A stretch of DNA of 64,000 nucleotides from Pseudomonas cannabina (GCF_900100365.1 NZ_FNKU01000001.1:4415501-4479500); one strand, 5' to 3'; shown: positions 27,630 to 35,862, counted from the first letter of the stretch. Numbers and translations are program-made. Notes: generated by a model not told the origin, from the letters alone.

Positions 27630-28268
27630 ATGACACTGCGACTTGGCGACATCGCCCCGGACTTCGAGCAGGAATCCAGCGAAGGTCGTATCCGTTTCCA
27701 TGAGTGGCTCGGCAACAGCTGGGGCGTATTGTTTTCCCACCCGGCAGACTTCACGCCTGTTTGCACCACCGAGTTGGGCTTCACTGCCAAATTGAAAGAC
27801 GAGTTTGCCAAGCGCGGCGTCAAGGCGATTGCGTTGTCGGTAGATCCGGTCGATTCGCACATCAAGTGGATCGAAGACATCAACAGCACTCAAAACACCC
27901 AGGTCAACTTTCCCATTCTGGCCGACGCGGATCGCAAGGTTTCCGACCTGTACGACCTGATTCATCCCAATGCCAATGACACGCTGACTGTTCGCTCGCT
28001 GTTCGTCATCGATCCGAACAAGAAAGTGCGCCTGACCATTACCTATCCGGCCAGTACCGGGCGTAATTTTCACGAAATTCTGCGCGTCATCGACTCCTTG
28101 CAACTGACCGACAACTACAAAGTTGCCACGCCTGCCAACTGGGTAGATGGCGATGATGTCGTGATCGTGCCGTCGATCAAGGACGAAGCCGAGATCAAAG
28201 AACGCTTCCCCAAAGGCTACAAGGCCGTCACGCCTTACCTGCGCCTGACGCCACAGCCAAACCGCTGA
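27630..28268 (+). CDS. lsfA: 1-Cys peroxiredoxin LsfA
   Basis: 212 residues from ATG 27630 (MTLRLGDIAPDFEQ). Peroxidatic Cys45 lies in HPADFTPVCTTELG. The long C-terminal extension with VATPANWVDGDDVVIVPSI and FPKGYKAVTPYLR marks the Prx6 subfamily. LsfA was first described as a sulfonate-starvation-induced protein in Pseudomonas and reduces peroxides. Its place 500 bp before ssuA agrees with that regulon. A terminator at 28298-28321 ends it, so the ssu genes have their own promoter. Confidence 0.93.
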   Translation: MTLRLGDIAPDFEQESSEGRIRFHEWLGNSWGVLFSHPADFTPVCTTELGFTAKLKDEFAKRGVKAIALSVDPVDSHIKWIEDINSTQNTQVNFPILADADRKVSDLYDLIHPNANDTLTVRSLFVIDPNKKVRLTITYPASTGRNFHEILRVIDSLQLTDNYKVATPANWVDGDDVVIVPSIKDEAEIKERFPKGYKAVTPYLRLTPQPNR

Positions 28269-28297
28269 TCTCCGGTTTACCAAGTGTGGGGTTATTC

Positions 28298-28321
28298 GGG
28301 CCGATTTATCGGCCCTTTTTT
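28298..28321 (+). terminator. Terminator of lsfA
   Basis: GGGCCGAT (28298-28305) and ATCGGCCC (28308-28315) followed by six T, 30 bp after the stop. Confidence 0.9.
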
Positions 28322-28374
28322 ATGAACTGTCGAACATCTTTTGTTCACTTCAGCGCATGGCTACCAGGATCGGA

Positions 28375-28540
28375 CGCAGAGCGTCCAGAACGGCATGCCG
28401 ACGCGGAGCGTCGCACGATAGTCGAGATTGTCCCTGTGGGAGCGAGCTTGCTCGCGAAGAGGCCGGGGCAGCCCCCAGAAACAGGGCGTCTGGACCAGTA
28501 TCTTCGTGAGCAATGCGGATTGCCGCCCCGGTCCACTCCC
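28375..28540. repeat. REP/BIME block after lsfA
   Basis: Contains the 46-nt unit 28375-28420 (CGCAGAGCGTCCAGAACGGC...), the REP core GTGGGAGCGAGCTTGCTCGC near 28436-28458, and its partner GTGAGCAATGCGGATTGCCG near 28508. The 46-nt unit recurs inverted at 50630-50675, and the REP core plus partner recurs twice at 62978-63208. Confidence 0.85.
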
Positions 28541-28632
28541 GCACACCACTTATCTCATGACCGACCGCAGAGCAAATCTGTGCCTATCGCCAGTTCAAGA
28601 CCGGATGCAAAGCGTGAGAGCGATCATTCTTA

Positions 28633-28661
28633 TATTCATTTATGGAATAACTAAATGAATA
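28633..28661 (+). promoter_or_regulatory. Perfect 10-bp inverted repeat upstream of ssuA
   Basis: TATTCATTTA (28633-28642) and TAAATGAATA (28652-28661) flank a 9-nt spacer, 110 bp before the ssuA start. A LysR-type site (CysB, or a SftR-like sulfur regulator) is a reasonable guess for a sulfonate operon, but no consensus was checked. Confidence 0.45.
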
Positions 28662-28771
28662 AATAAGATTTATGGATATAAAAAACAGCTGTTAAGGTCA
28701 TCCATATTCCCGTCTCGTTCGCCTATGACTGGCTGAGCAGGCACTACCCAATACCCGGTAAAGGAGCGCAT

Positions 28772-29737
28772 ATGCGCACTGTCATCTTGCGTCGAGGCCT
28801 TGTTGCGCTGTTTGCGGCTGCAGTCGCTCTTGGGGCGGTCACGCAGGCTCAGGCCGAAGACCTGCGCATCGGTTATCAGAAATACGGCACGCTGGTCTTG
28901 CTCAAAGCCAAGGGTTCGCTGGAAAAGCGCCTCGCCGAGCAGGGCGTCAACGTGCAGTGGACCGAATTCCCGGGCGGCCCGCAGCTGCTTGAAGGCCTGA
29001 ACGTAGGCTCGATCGATTTTGGTGTAACGGGTGAAACACCGCCGGTTTTCGCTCAGGCAGCGGGCGCTGATCTGCTGTATGTCGCCTACGAGCCGCCAGC
29101 CCCGACCAGCGAAGCGATTCTGGTGCCCAAAGATTCACCGATCACCTCGGTCAAGGACCTGAAAGGCAAAAAGGTCGTCCTTAACAAAGGCTCGAACGTT
29201 CACTACCTGCTGGTGAAAGCGCTGCAAGACGCAGGCCTCAAATACACCGATATCCAGACCGTGTTCCTGCCGCCAGCCGATGCGCGTGCCGCTTTCGAGC
29301 GGGGCAGTGTGGACGCCTGGGTTATCTGGGACCCGTACCAGGCTGCGGCTGAACAGCAATTACAGGCGCGCACGTTGAAAGACGGCACCGGCATCGTCGA
29401 TAACCATCAGTTCTATCTGGCGACCAAACCTTACGCACAGAAGAATCCGAAAGTGATTCAGGCGCTGATCGAAGAAGTCCGCGCGGTTGGCGAGTGGTCC
29501 AAGGCTCACCCGGAAGAAGTGACCAAACAAGTCGCGCCGTTGCTGGGCCTGCCAGCTGACATCACCCTGACCTCGGTTAAACGCCAGGGCTACGGTGCGC
29601 TGTTCATGACACCGCCGGTCGTGGCAGCGCAGCAGAAAATCGCTGACACGTTCTACCAGCTCAAACTGATTCCCAAGCCGCTCAGCATTGCTGATGTGGT
29701 CTGGACGCCACCTGCTGCTGTGGCCCAGGCACAGTGA
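28772..29737 (+). CDS. ssuA: Sulfonate ABC transporter substrate-binding protein SsuA
   Basis: 321 residues, with ribosome site AAAGGAG 9 nt before the ATG. Signal peptide LVALFAAAVALGAVTQAQA, then the SsuA/TauA-type bilobed fold: LRIGYQKYGTLVLLKAKGSLEKRL, QWTEFPGGPQLLEGLNVGSIDFGVTGE, DLKGKKVVLNKGSNVHYLL, FERGSVDAWVIWDPY. The protein collects alkanesulfonates in the periplasm. Unlike the usual Pseudomonas order ssuEADCBF, it is followed directly (28 bp) by ssuC with no ssuD. Confidence 0.93.
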   Translation: MRTVILRRGLVALFAAAVALGAVTQAQAEDLRIGYQKYGTLVLLKAKGSLEKRLAEQGVNVQWTEFPGGPQLLEGLNVGSIDFGVTGETPPVFAQAAGADLLYVAYEPPAPTSEAILVPKDSPITSVKDLKGKKVVLNKGSNVHYLLVKALQDAGLKYTDIQTVFLPPADARAAFERGSVDAWVIWDPYQAAAEQQLQARTLKDGTGIVDNHQFYLATKPYAQKNPKVIQALIEEVRAVGEWSKAHPEEVTKQVAPLLGLPADITLTSVKRQGYGALFMTPPVVAAQQKIADTFYQLKLIPKPLSIADVVWTPPAAVAQAQ

Positions 29738-29765
29738 TCAACAGGCCCTTCGAGGAGAAAACTCC

Positions 29766-30563
29766 ATGAGCCTCAGCGCTTCACAACGCATCGTTCATCG
29801 GCTGGCACCTTGGGCACTTCCGGTTCTGCTGCTGGCGGTGTGGCAACTGTCGGTCAGCGCCGGCTGGCTGTCCACACGCATACTTCCCGCACCCAGCGCC
29901 GTCATCGAGGCAGGCGTCAACCTGGTGGCCAGTGGTGAAATCTGGACACACCTGGCAATCAGCGGCTGGCGCGCCGGGATCGGCTTTGCCATCGGCGGCG
30001 GCATCGGGCTGGCGCTCGGCTTCATCACTGGCCTGAGCAAATGGGGCGAGCGCCTGCTGGACAGCTCGGTACAGATGATCCGCAACGTGCCGCACCTGGC
30101 GCTGATTCCACTGGTCATCCTGTGGTTCGGCATCGACGAAACCGCCAAGATATTTCTGGTCGCGCTGGGCACCCTGTTTCCTATTTACCTGAACACCTAT
30201 CACGGCATCCGCAATATCGATCCGGCGCTGGTAGAAATGTCGCGCAGCTATGGCCTGTCAGGCTTCAGTCTGTTTCGGCACGTGATCCTGCCGGGTGCCA
30301 TGCCCTCGATTCTGGTCGGCGTGCGCTTTGCGCTGGGCTTCATGTGGTTGACGCTGATCGTAGCGGAAACCATTTCGGCCAGCTCGGGTATCGGCTATCT
30401 GGCGATGAATGCGCGGGAATTCATGCAAACCGACATCGTGGTACTGGCCATCGTGTTGTACGCCGTCCTCGGCAAGCTGGCCGATCTGGCGGCGCGTGGC
30501 CTTGAACGTGTCTGCCTGCGCTGGCATCCGGCCTATCAAACGAGCAAAGGCGGTGCCGCATGA
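29766..30563 (+). CDS. ssuC: Sulfonate ABC transporter permease SsuC
   Basis: 265 residues from ATG 29766, with GAGGAG upstream. An inner-membrane permease with about six helices ([20 protein letters not shown] at the N-terminus). The ATPase-contact EAA loop reads [29 protein letters not shown]. It overlaps ssuB by 4 bp (ATGA). It should pair with SsuB to take sulfonates into the cytosol. Confidence 0.95.
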   Translation: MSLSASQRIVHRLAPWALPVLLLAVWQLSVSAGWLSTRILPAPSAVIEAGVNLVASGEIWTHLAISGWRAGIGFAIGGGIGLALGFITGLSKWGERLLDSSVQMIRNVPHLALIPLVILWFGIDETAKIFLVALGTLFPIYLNTYHGIRNIDPALVEMSRSYGLSGFSLFRHVILPGAMPSILVGVRFALGFMWLTLIVAETISASSGIGYLAMNAREFMQTDIVVLAIVLYAVLGKLADLAARGLERVCLRWHPAYQTSKGGAA

Positions 30564-31372
30564 CCAGTCTGAAACAACAACCCCCGCACTTGCTGCGCGG
30601 TATTCCGCTGGCGGTACAAAACCTGAAAAAGGCTTTTGGTACCCGCGAAGTGCTCAAGGACATCGACCTGCACATTCCGGCCGGTCAGTTCGTCGCCATT
30701 GTCGGTCGCAGTGGCTGCGGCAAAAGCACCTTGCTGCGCCTGCTTGCCGGTCTCGACAAACCAACCGAGGGCCAGTTGCTCGCAGGCTCTGCGCCGTTGG
30801 ACGATGCCCGCGAAGACACGCGCTTGATGTTCCAGGAGGCACGCTTGCTGCCCTGGAAGAAAATTATCGACAACGTCGGCCTGGGCCTCAGTGGCAACTG
30901 GCGACCGCAGGCACTCGAAGCGCTTGAGGCCGTCGGGCTCGCTGAACGCGCCAACGAGTGGCCAGCGGCATTGTCCGGCGGCCAGAAGCAACGCGTTGCA
31001 CTGGCTCGCGCGCTGATTCACAAGCCGCGCCTGTTGCTGCTCGATGAACCACTGGGCGCGCTGGATGCGCTGACACGAATCGAAATGCAGCAACTGATCG
31101 AAAAGCTGTGGGGCCAGTACGGCTTCACCGTGCTGCTGGTCACCCACGATGTCAGCGAGGCCGTTGCGATTGCCGACCGCGTGATCCTGATCGAAGAAGG
31201 CCAGATAGGCCTGGACCTGTTGGTCGATCTGCCTCGTCCACGCGCCCGCGGCTCGCATCGTCTTGCGGCGCTGGAAGCCGAAGTGCTCAACCGCGTATTG
31301 GCCATCCCTGGCTCGCCACCCGACCCCGAACCATTTTCGCCACTGCCCACGCAACTGCGCTGGGCAAATTAA
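30560..31372 (+). CDS. ssuB: Sulfonate ABC transporter ATP-binding protein SsuB
   Basis: 270 residues. Walker [11 protein letters not shown]-loop [12 protein letters not shown], signature [15 protein letters not shown], Walker [16 protein letters not shown], and the switch His in [10 protein letters not shown]. The short Q-loop region and the [12 protein letters not shown] block are typical of the Ssu/Tau ATPase group. It starts inside the ssuC stop and is followed by ssuF. Confidence 0.95.
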   Translation: MTSLKQQPPHLLRGIPLAVQNLKKAFGTREVLKDIDLHIPAGQFVAIVGRSGCGKSTLLRLLAGLDKPTEGQLLAGSAPLDDAREDTRLMFQEARLLPWKKIIDNVGLGLSGNWRPQALEALEAVGLAERANEWPAALSGGQKQRVALARALIHKPRLLLLDEPLGALDALTRIEMQQLIEKLWGQYGFTVLLVTHDVSEAVAIADRVILIEEGQIGLDLLVDLPRPRARGSHRLAALEAEVLNRVLAIPGSPPDPEPFSPLPTQLRWAN

Positions 31373-31398
31373 CCCTGATCCTCAAAGGAAGACACGCC

Positions 31399-31614
31399 AT
31401 GACTATCAAAGCCATCAATGTTCGCAACCAGTTCAAAGGCACCATCAAGGAAATCGTCCACGGCGACGTATTGTCGGAAATCGACGTACAAACCGCCTCG
31501 GGCGTCGTGACCTCGGTCATCACCACCCGCTCGGTAAAAGAGCTGGAACTGGTCGTAGGCAGCGAAGTGATTGCCTTCGTGAAATCGACCGAAGTCTCCA
31601 TCGCCAAGCTGTAA
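31399..31614 (+). CDS. ssuF: Molbindin-like TOBE-domain protein SsuF
   Basis: 71 residues from ATG 31399, with AAAGGAAG upstream. One Mop/TOBE domain: INVRNQFKGTIKEIVHGDVLSEIDVQT, GVVTSVITTRSVKELELVVGSEVIAFVKSTEVSIAKL. In P. putida SsuF is needed for sulfonate use although its role is unclear; molbindins bind oxyanions such as molybdate. It closes the ssu operon just before a strong terminator. Confidence 0.93.
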   Translation: MTIKAINVRNQFKGTIKEIVHGDVLSEIDVQTASGVVTSVITTRSVKELELVVGSEVIAFVKSTEVSIAKL

Positions 31615-31630
31615 ACGATGAGTAAAAAAC

Positions 31631-31662
31631 ACCCCGGACGGTCCCGACCCTCCGGGGTTTTT
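31631..31662 (+). terminator. Terminator of the ssu operon
   Basis: ACCCCGGA (31631-31638) pairs with TCCGGGGT (31651-31658), followed by a T run; 17 bp beyond the ssuF stop. Confidence 0.9.
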
Positions 31663-31747
31663 GCTGTTTACCTAGTAGTTTTGCGAGGTAGGCGGTGTAA
31701 CGGTTTTGCTGGATGCTGAAGGCTGATTCCCTCTGAAGCATCTGGCC

Positions 31748-32674
31748 ATGACTTCTTCAAATCAAACAGTGTTATGCCGCTACAGTTATGACCCGCTGGA
31801 CCGTCTGGCTTCCAGCATGCCGAATGGCCAGGCGGGTATTCAGCGCTTCTATCAGAAGAACCGTTTGGCGACCGAGATACAGGGCGCGCTACGGCGTACG
31901 GTCTTTCAGCATGAAGACCTGTTATTGGCCCAGCAACGGCGTGTTGACGGTGCGCTGGAAACCACACTGTTGGCGACCGATCAGCAGCGTTCTGTCTTGC
32001 AGCTTGTGGACAAGGCTGGCACTGAGCCTATTGCTTACAGTCCCTACGGTCACCATCCGACTGAAAGCGGCTTGACCAGTTTGCTGGGGTTCAATGGCGA
32101 GCGACGCGATCCGGTGACCGGGCATTATCTGTTGGGGAATGGGTATCGGGCTTATAACCCGGTGCTGATGCGGTTCAATAGCCCGGACAGTTTGAGCCCG
32201 TTTGATGAGGGCGGGTTGAATGCGTATGGATATGTGGGTGGGGATCCGGTTGGGTTTGTGGATGAGACGGGGCATATGCCGTTTAAAAAATCCTGGAATA
32301 ACCTACCAAGGCGCGCGATGCGCAATGCTACGGTGGCTCGTGAAGAAAGCATTAGGCTTTACAGAGCTTGGGACCGTCCGATCAGGCGCAACGTCAAGGC
32401 GCTCAATCGAAATACGCCAAGCCCATTAGTAAATGAGCTGGCAGCGATAACAGCACATACCTCAGCAGGCCCTGACTCTCCAATTGCTTCAACCTCAAAT
32501 TACAGCGCGGGCGCAAGCTCTCCAAGGGGAGCGTCATTGTCCGAACAGGAATTGAAGAATACTCGGGCTAGGGAGACGCTGATTTATTCTAAAACCCAGC
32601 TGTTGCCCCCAGATAAATCAAGGCCTCCAGAGCGTTGCAGGGACGAAAAATCGAATAAATCAGCGCCTCCCTAG
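31748..32674 (+). CDS. Orphan RHS-core protein, C-terminus replaced by MITE sequence
   Basis: 308 residues as it stands. The N-terminus CRYSYDPLDRLASSMPNGQAG and RFYQKNRLATEIQGALRRTVFQHEDLLLAQQ are typical of short, free-standing RHS proteins of pseudomonads. The RHS-associated core follows (DPVTGHYLLGNGYRAYNPVLMRFNSPDSLSPF, GLNAYGYVGGDPVGFVDETGH, ending near residue 177), then a variable tail. The last 34 residues (from about 275) are encoded by the inserted element at 32572-32670, whose right target copy CTAG supplies the stop codon. The original reading frame continues downstream to 32936. Core-plus-variable-tail proteins are usually toxins or effectors; the start has no good ribosome site. 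Confidence 0.8.
   Translation: MTSSNQTVLCRYSYDPLDRLASSMPNGQAGIQRFYQKNRLATEIQGALRRTVFQHEDLLLAQQRRVDGALETTLLATDQQRSVLQLVDKAGTEPIAYSPYGHHPTESGLTSLLGFNGERRDPVTGHYLLGNGYRAYNPVLMRFNSPDSLSPFDEGGLNAYGYVGGDPVGFVDETGHMPFKKSWNNLPRRAMRNATVAREESIRLYRAWDRPIRRNVKALNRNTPSPLVNELAAITAHTSAGPDSPIASTSNYSAGASSPRGASLSEQELKNTRARETLIYSKTQLLPPDKSRPPERCRDEKSNKSAPP
32568..32674. mobile_element. 99-bp MITE with 18-bp terminal inverted repeats and CTAG target duplication
   Basis: The element spans 32572-32670. Left end GGAGACGCTGATTTATTC (32572-32589) and right end GAATAAATCAGCGCCTCC (32653-32670) are inverted repeats matching at 17 of 18 positions. Both ends are bordered by CTAG (32568-32571 and 32671-32674), a 4-bp target duplication of the type made by the IS5 group (YTAR targets). 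The internal 63 bp cannot encode a transposase, so it depends on a full-length relative in trans. Removing 103 bp (element plus one CTAG) rejoins the flanking RHS frame exactly. Confidence 0.85.
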
Positions 32675-32677
32675 GCT

Positions 32678-32936
32678 AAGCTATAGGTTGGCCGATGGTA
32701 TGTCTGACAGTGAGCATACTGCAAAAAATACTTTAACAATTCGTCAGAACAGGGTGGCGGATGCTAAAAAGATGAAAGAATATTACCGCGGTTCTGATGT
32801 TGATTATTTTAAGTTCTTCAAAGACGTTTTAAAGCGCGAGAAGCTTGAGTTAAAAGATTACAGCAAAGCTTTTTATATCAAGCATCCCCATTTCATACGA
32901 AACCCTGATCCACCTACTTTGGGGTCAGCTACATAA
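32678..32936 (+). pseudogene. Severed 3' end of the RHS gene (C-terminal toxin-like tip)
   Basis: After the MITE the frame LSYRLADGMSDSEHTAKN continues to a stop at 32936. It is in phase with the RHS gene only if the 103-bp insertion is removed, giving a 361-residue ancestral protein. The tip (QNRVADAKKMKEYYRGSDVD, FKFFKDVLKREKLELKDYSKAF) is lysine-rich and notably AT-rich compared with its surroundings, as usual for exchangeable RHS C-terminal domains. It could still be translated from ATG 32700, but that start has no clear ribosome site. Toxin class is not recognised, and no immunity gene is evident before the convergent TetR gene. Confidence 0.75.
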
Positions 32937-32946
32937 GTACGATAGA

Positions 32947-33621
32947 TCACGCTTTGGCTATGATCAGTCTCTTCCCCAAAAACACCGGCAAATACAACCC
33001 CAAATAAGCATCAAACACCCGCATGCCTTCCTCGGCCATGCGCGGTGTAATTTCATCATGCAACTGAATCGACCGCGCATACACCCGATCCCCCAGTTCC
33101 ATTGCCAGCGCAAACACGTCCACGTCATCCGGTAGCGCAGGCAACTGGAAGTGGCGATCAAACACCTCGAGCATCAACTGCCCCAGTTCGATGTCGTGCT
33201 GGCGGTCGGCCTGGTTGATTTCGGTCAGGCCGTGCTGGGCGAGGATCAGTTGGCGGGCGGCGGCGTCGGCGTTGTAAATGGCGAGCATGCGCAGTTCGAC
33301 GATGCGTGACAGGTCGCGCCAGGTGGTGAGCTGTTCATGATCGATGGGCGCTTGCAGCGATGCGCGGAAAGCGGCGTGGATGTCGGCGGTCAGTGCTTCA
33401 AGCAGCGCCGGAACGCTGGCGAAGAAATGGTACACCGACGAAGGTGGAATACCGGCGCGCTCGGCAACACTGTAGATCGACAGGCTGGCCACCCCTTGCT
33501 CGGCAAGCAACGTGCGCGCGGCTTCGAGAATCGAATCGATTCTGGCCTGGCTGCGTGCTTGCGGTTTGCGGGGAGTGGCGGCGCGTGTCATGGGCGTGGC
33601 TCTTGATTGGGCTGGCGGCAT
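32947..33621 (-). CDS. TetR-family transcriptional regulator
   Basis: 224 residues from 33621; a start at ATG 33591 (MTRAATPRKPQAR) giving 214 is equally possible. N-terminal helix-turn-helix: RIDSILEAARTLLAEQGVASLSIYSVAERAGIPPSSVYHFFAS, the standard TetR DNA-binding head. The C-terminal helical domain (about 80-224) would hold the ligand pocket. It lies 300 bp downstream of the minus-strand glutamine-synthetase-like gene of the polyamine cluster and could regulate it, but this is only suggested by position. Confidence 0.88.
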   Translation of the reverse strand: MPPAQSRATPMTRAATPRKPQARSQARIDSILEAARTLLAEQGVASLSIYSVAERAGIPPSSVYHFFASVPALLEALTADIHAAFRASLQAPIDHEQLTTWRDLSRIVELRMLAIYNADAAARQLILAQHGLTEINQADRQHDIELGQLMLEVFDRHFQLPALPDDVDVFALAMELGDRVYARSIQLHDEITPRMAEEGMRVFDAYLGLYLPVFLGKRLIIAKA

Positions 33622-33704
33622 TGTAAGGGATTCTGATGGAGCGAATCTTGATCGTTCTCGCGCAGAGCTATATGCACGTCTACTTCAGATTCTGGCCGGA
33701 GGCC

Positions 33705-33834
33705 GTGGGAGCGGACTTGTCCGCGATCTGCCGGGAACCGGCAGCAAAGCCGGTGCACACGGTACATCAGGTAAAACCGAGGTCACAGACTTTGGGGCCG
33801 CTTCGCAGCCCATCGCGGACAAGTCCGCTCCCAC
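33705..33834. repeat. Convergent REP pair (BIME)
   Basis: GTGGGAGCGGACTTGTCCGC begins the unit at 33705-33727, and its exact reverse complement occurs at 33812-33834. Between them lies a CTGCCGGGAACCGGCAG hairpin and a variable spacer. Confidence 0.9.
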
Positions 33835-33875
33835 GCCCTCCGGGCAGAAACCGCGTTTTCGGGCTATCCGCATAC

Positions 33876-33912
33876 AAAAACGCCGCAAAGCTTCAGGCTT
33901 TGCGGCGTTGTG
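33876..33912 (-). terminator. Terminator of the minus-strand glutamine-synthetase-like gene
   Basis: AACGCCGCAAAGC (33879-33891) and GCTTTGCGGCGTT (33897-33909) form a perfect 13-bp stem with a 5-nt loop; on the minus strand it ends in TTTTTG. Confidence 0.92.
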
Positions 33913-33928
33913 TATTGCTCAGCCTCAA

Positions 33929-35305
33929 TCAGACCGTATGCAGATACCAGTTGTATTCCAGGTCGGAGATGGAGTGTTCGAACTCTTCCAGCTCGCTTTC
34001 CTTACACGCCACGAAGATATCGATGTATTTCGGATCGATGTACTTGGCCATGACCGGGTTGTCGTCCAGCTCGCGCAGGGCGTCGCGCAGGTTATTGGGC
34101 AGGCTTTGCTCGTGCTGTTCGTACGAGTTGCCTTCTACCGGAGCGCCCGGTTCGATCTTGTTGACCAGACCGTGATGCACGCCCGCCAGTACCGAAGCCA
34201 TCACCAGATACGGGTTGGCATCGGCGCCGGCAACGCGGTGTTCGATACGCACGGCATCCGCCGAACCGGTGGGCACGCGGACCGCGACAGTACGGTTGTC
34301 CAGGCCCCAGGTCGGCGAATTGGGCACATAGAACTGCGCACCAAAGCGCCGGTACGAATTGACGTTCGGGCACAGGAACGCCATCTGCGCAGGTAGGGTC
34401 TCGAGCACACCGCCGATCGCGTGACGCAATGCGGCGTTCTGCTCGGGATCCTCGCTGGTGAAGATGTTCTTGCCATCGCGATCGAGAATCGAGATGTGGA
34501 CGTGCAGACCATTACCCGCCTGGCCCGGATAGGGCTTGGCCATGAAGGTCGTGTCCATTTCGTGGTCGTAGGCGATGTTCTTGATCAGGCGCTTGAGCAG
34601 AACGGCGTAATCGCACGCCTTGATCGCATCGGCAACGTGGTGCAGGTTCACCTCGAACTGCGCCGGGGCGCTTTCCTTGACGATGGCGTCGGCAGGAATG
34701 CCTTGCTCCTTCGCACCTTCGAGGATGTCCTGCAGGCAGTCGACATATTCGTCGAGATCGTCGATCAGGTAAACCTGAGTCGAGTGCGGGCGTTTGCCGG
34801 AGATCGGCGAGCGCGGCGGCTGCGGACGACCGTTCACGTTCTCCTGATCGATCAGGTAGAACTCCAGCTCGAACGCGGCGCAGATGGTCAGCCCCATTTC
34901 ATCGAACTTGGCGACGACCTGGCGCAATACTTCACGCGGGTCAGCGAAAAACGGATCGCCTTCGAGCTCGTGCATGGTCATCAGCAATTGCGCGGTAGGG
35001 CGCTTCTGCCAAGGCTCGTTGCACAGGGTGTCAGGAATGGGATAACAGATTCGGTCAGCATCGCCGATGTCCAGGCCCAAGCCAGTGCTTTCCACCGTGG
35101 AGCCATTGATATCCAGAGCAAATAAAGAGGCAGGCAGGTTGATGCCCTTCTCGTAAACCTTATGGAGGCTGGTGCGTTCGATGCGTTTGCCACGCACCAC
35201 ACCATTCATATCTGCAATCAGAAGGTCAACGTACAGAACCTCAGGATGTTCCTTAAGGAACGCGTTCGCTTCGTTAAGCTGAACGGCACGCGGGGGTACC
35301 GACAT
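33929..35305 (-). CDS. spuI: Gamma-glutamylpolyamine synthetase-like (glutamine synthetase family), SpuI type
   Basis: 458 residues. A type I glutamine synthetase-like fold: the N-terminal beta-grasp part has VLYVDLLIADMNGVVRGKRI. The catalytic part has FELEFYLID, PAQFEVNLHH, FMAKPYPGQAGNGLHVHISILD and NSPTWGLDNRTVAVRVP with RIEHRVAGADANPYLVMASVLAG. True GlnA adenylylation Tyr and length are absent, placing it in the PuuA/Spu group that links glutamate to putrescine or longer polyamines. In P. aeruginosa the spuI gene is divergent from the spuABCDEFGH operon, the same arrangement as here except that spuA is missing. A perfect inverted repeat lies 29 bp upstream. Confidence 0.88.
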   Translation of the reverse strand: MSVPPRAVQLNEANAFLKEHPEVLYVDLLIADMNGVVRGKRIERTSLHKVYEKGINLPASLFALDINGSTVESTGLGLDIGDADRICYPIPDTLCNEPWQKRPTAQLLMTMHELEGDPFFADPREVLRQVVAKFDEMGLTICAAFELEFYLIDQENVNGRPQPPRSPISGKRPHSTQVYLIDDLDEYVDCLQDILEGAKEQGIPADAIVKESAPAQFEVNLHHVADAIKACDYAVLLKRLIKNIAYDHEMDTTFMAKPYPGQAGNGLHVHISILDRDGKNIFTSEDPEQNAALRHAIGGVLETLPAQMAFLCPNVNSYRRFGAQFYVPNSPTWGLDNRTVAVRVPTGSADAVRIEHRVAGADANPYLVMASVLAGVHHGLVNKIEPGAPVEGNSYEQHEQSLPNNLRDALRELDDNPVMAKYIDPKYIDIFVACKESELEEFEHSISDLEYNWYLHTV

Positions 35306-35333
35306 GATGCAACACCTTTGTTGTTAAAAATAT

Positions 35334-35349
35334 CAATCATCAATGATTG
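35334..35349 (-). promoter_or_regulatory. Inverted repeat upstream of the spuI-like gene
   Basis: CAATCAT-CA-ATGATTG is a perfect 7-bp inverted repeat centred about 37 bp before the start codon of the minus-strand gene. Candidate operator for a polyamine-responsive repressor (PauR/PuuR type or the nearby TetR). Confidence 0.4.
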
Positions 35350-35862
35350 CGGATCTCAGTCAATCCGAAAGCCATGATGAAGTCAATAGAGCCTTTTTTG
35401 CCCTAAAACTGCGCCATTTGGCCTTTTTTGCTGCTATTTAGGGCGTTTTTTCCTGTTTTTGGCCGGCGTTAAATGCGCGCTGCCACAGCCTGTCTTCTAT
35501 CTTTAACGGGTTGTTGTATAAAAAAATGAACGAGGCTAAGCTCGATCGCAACCCATGGCGCAACAACAGCGGGTGTTCGATGTTTCACCGTCCGCCGATC
35601 GGCACGCAGATATCCAGCCCGTACAGCGCTCATCATGCCTGTGATATCAGTGCTCGTGGTGTTTTGACGCACATTGCACCATTCCCCGAGCGGCCAGCGG
35701 GGCTCGCCTGTTCTACGCTCACTCCTCGACACTATCACTATAGCGGCCATGTCTGTGTGACGGTGGCTGTCTGGAATGTCGAGCCGACAAGTGCCACTTT
35801 ACCCCTAATCGGCTCCTGCCGAAACGAGTTGTACACCATGACGCCGATGCGTCTAGAAAACG

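Larger units (their letters stand above)
28269..28771. other. Gap between lsfA and ssuA with terminator, REP repeats and a regulatory palindrome
   Basis: About 500 bp in three parts: the lsfA terminator; a REP-type repeat block (28375-28540); and an AT-rich stretch (28620-28690) with a perfect 10-bp inverted repeat at 28633-28661, the likely ssuA control region. No gene is seen. Confidence 0.7.
33622..33928. other. Gap between the TetR gene and the glutamine-synthetase-like gene
   Basis: About 307 bp with no gene. It is filled by a REP pair (33705-33834) and the terminator of the minus-strand synthetase gene (33879-33909). Confidence 0.75.

Noticed and set aside
32688..32936. Independent 82-residue gene as immunity protein for the RHS toxin
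   Set aside because: The frame joins the RHS gene exactly when the MITE is removed, so it is better explained as the severed C-terminus; TTG 32688 and ATG 32700 lack a clear ribosome site.
35415..35432. Possible sigma-54 promoter (TTTGGCCTTTTTTGCTG) in the polyamine divergent region
   Set aside because: Only 8 nt separate GG and GC; a sigma-54 site needs 10.
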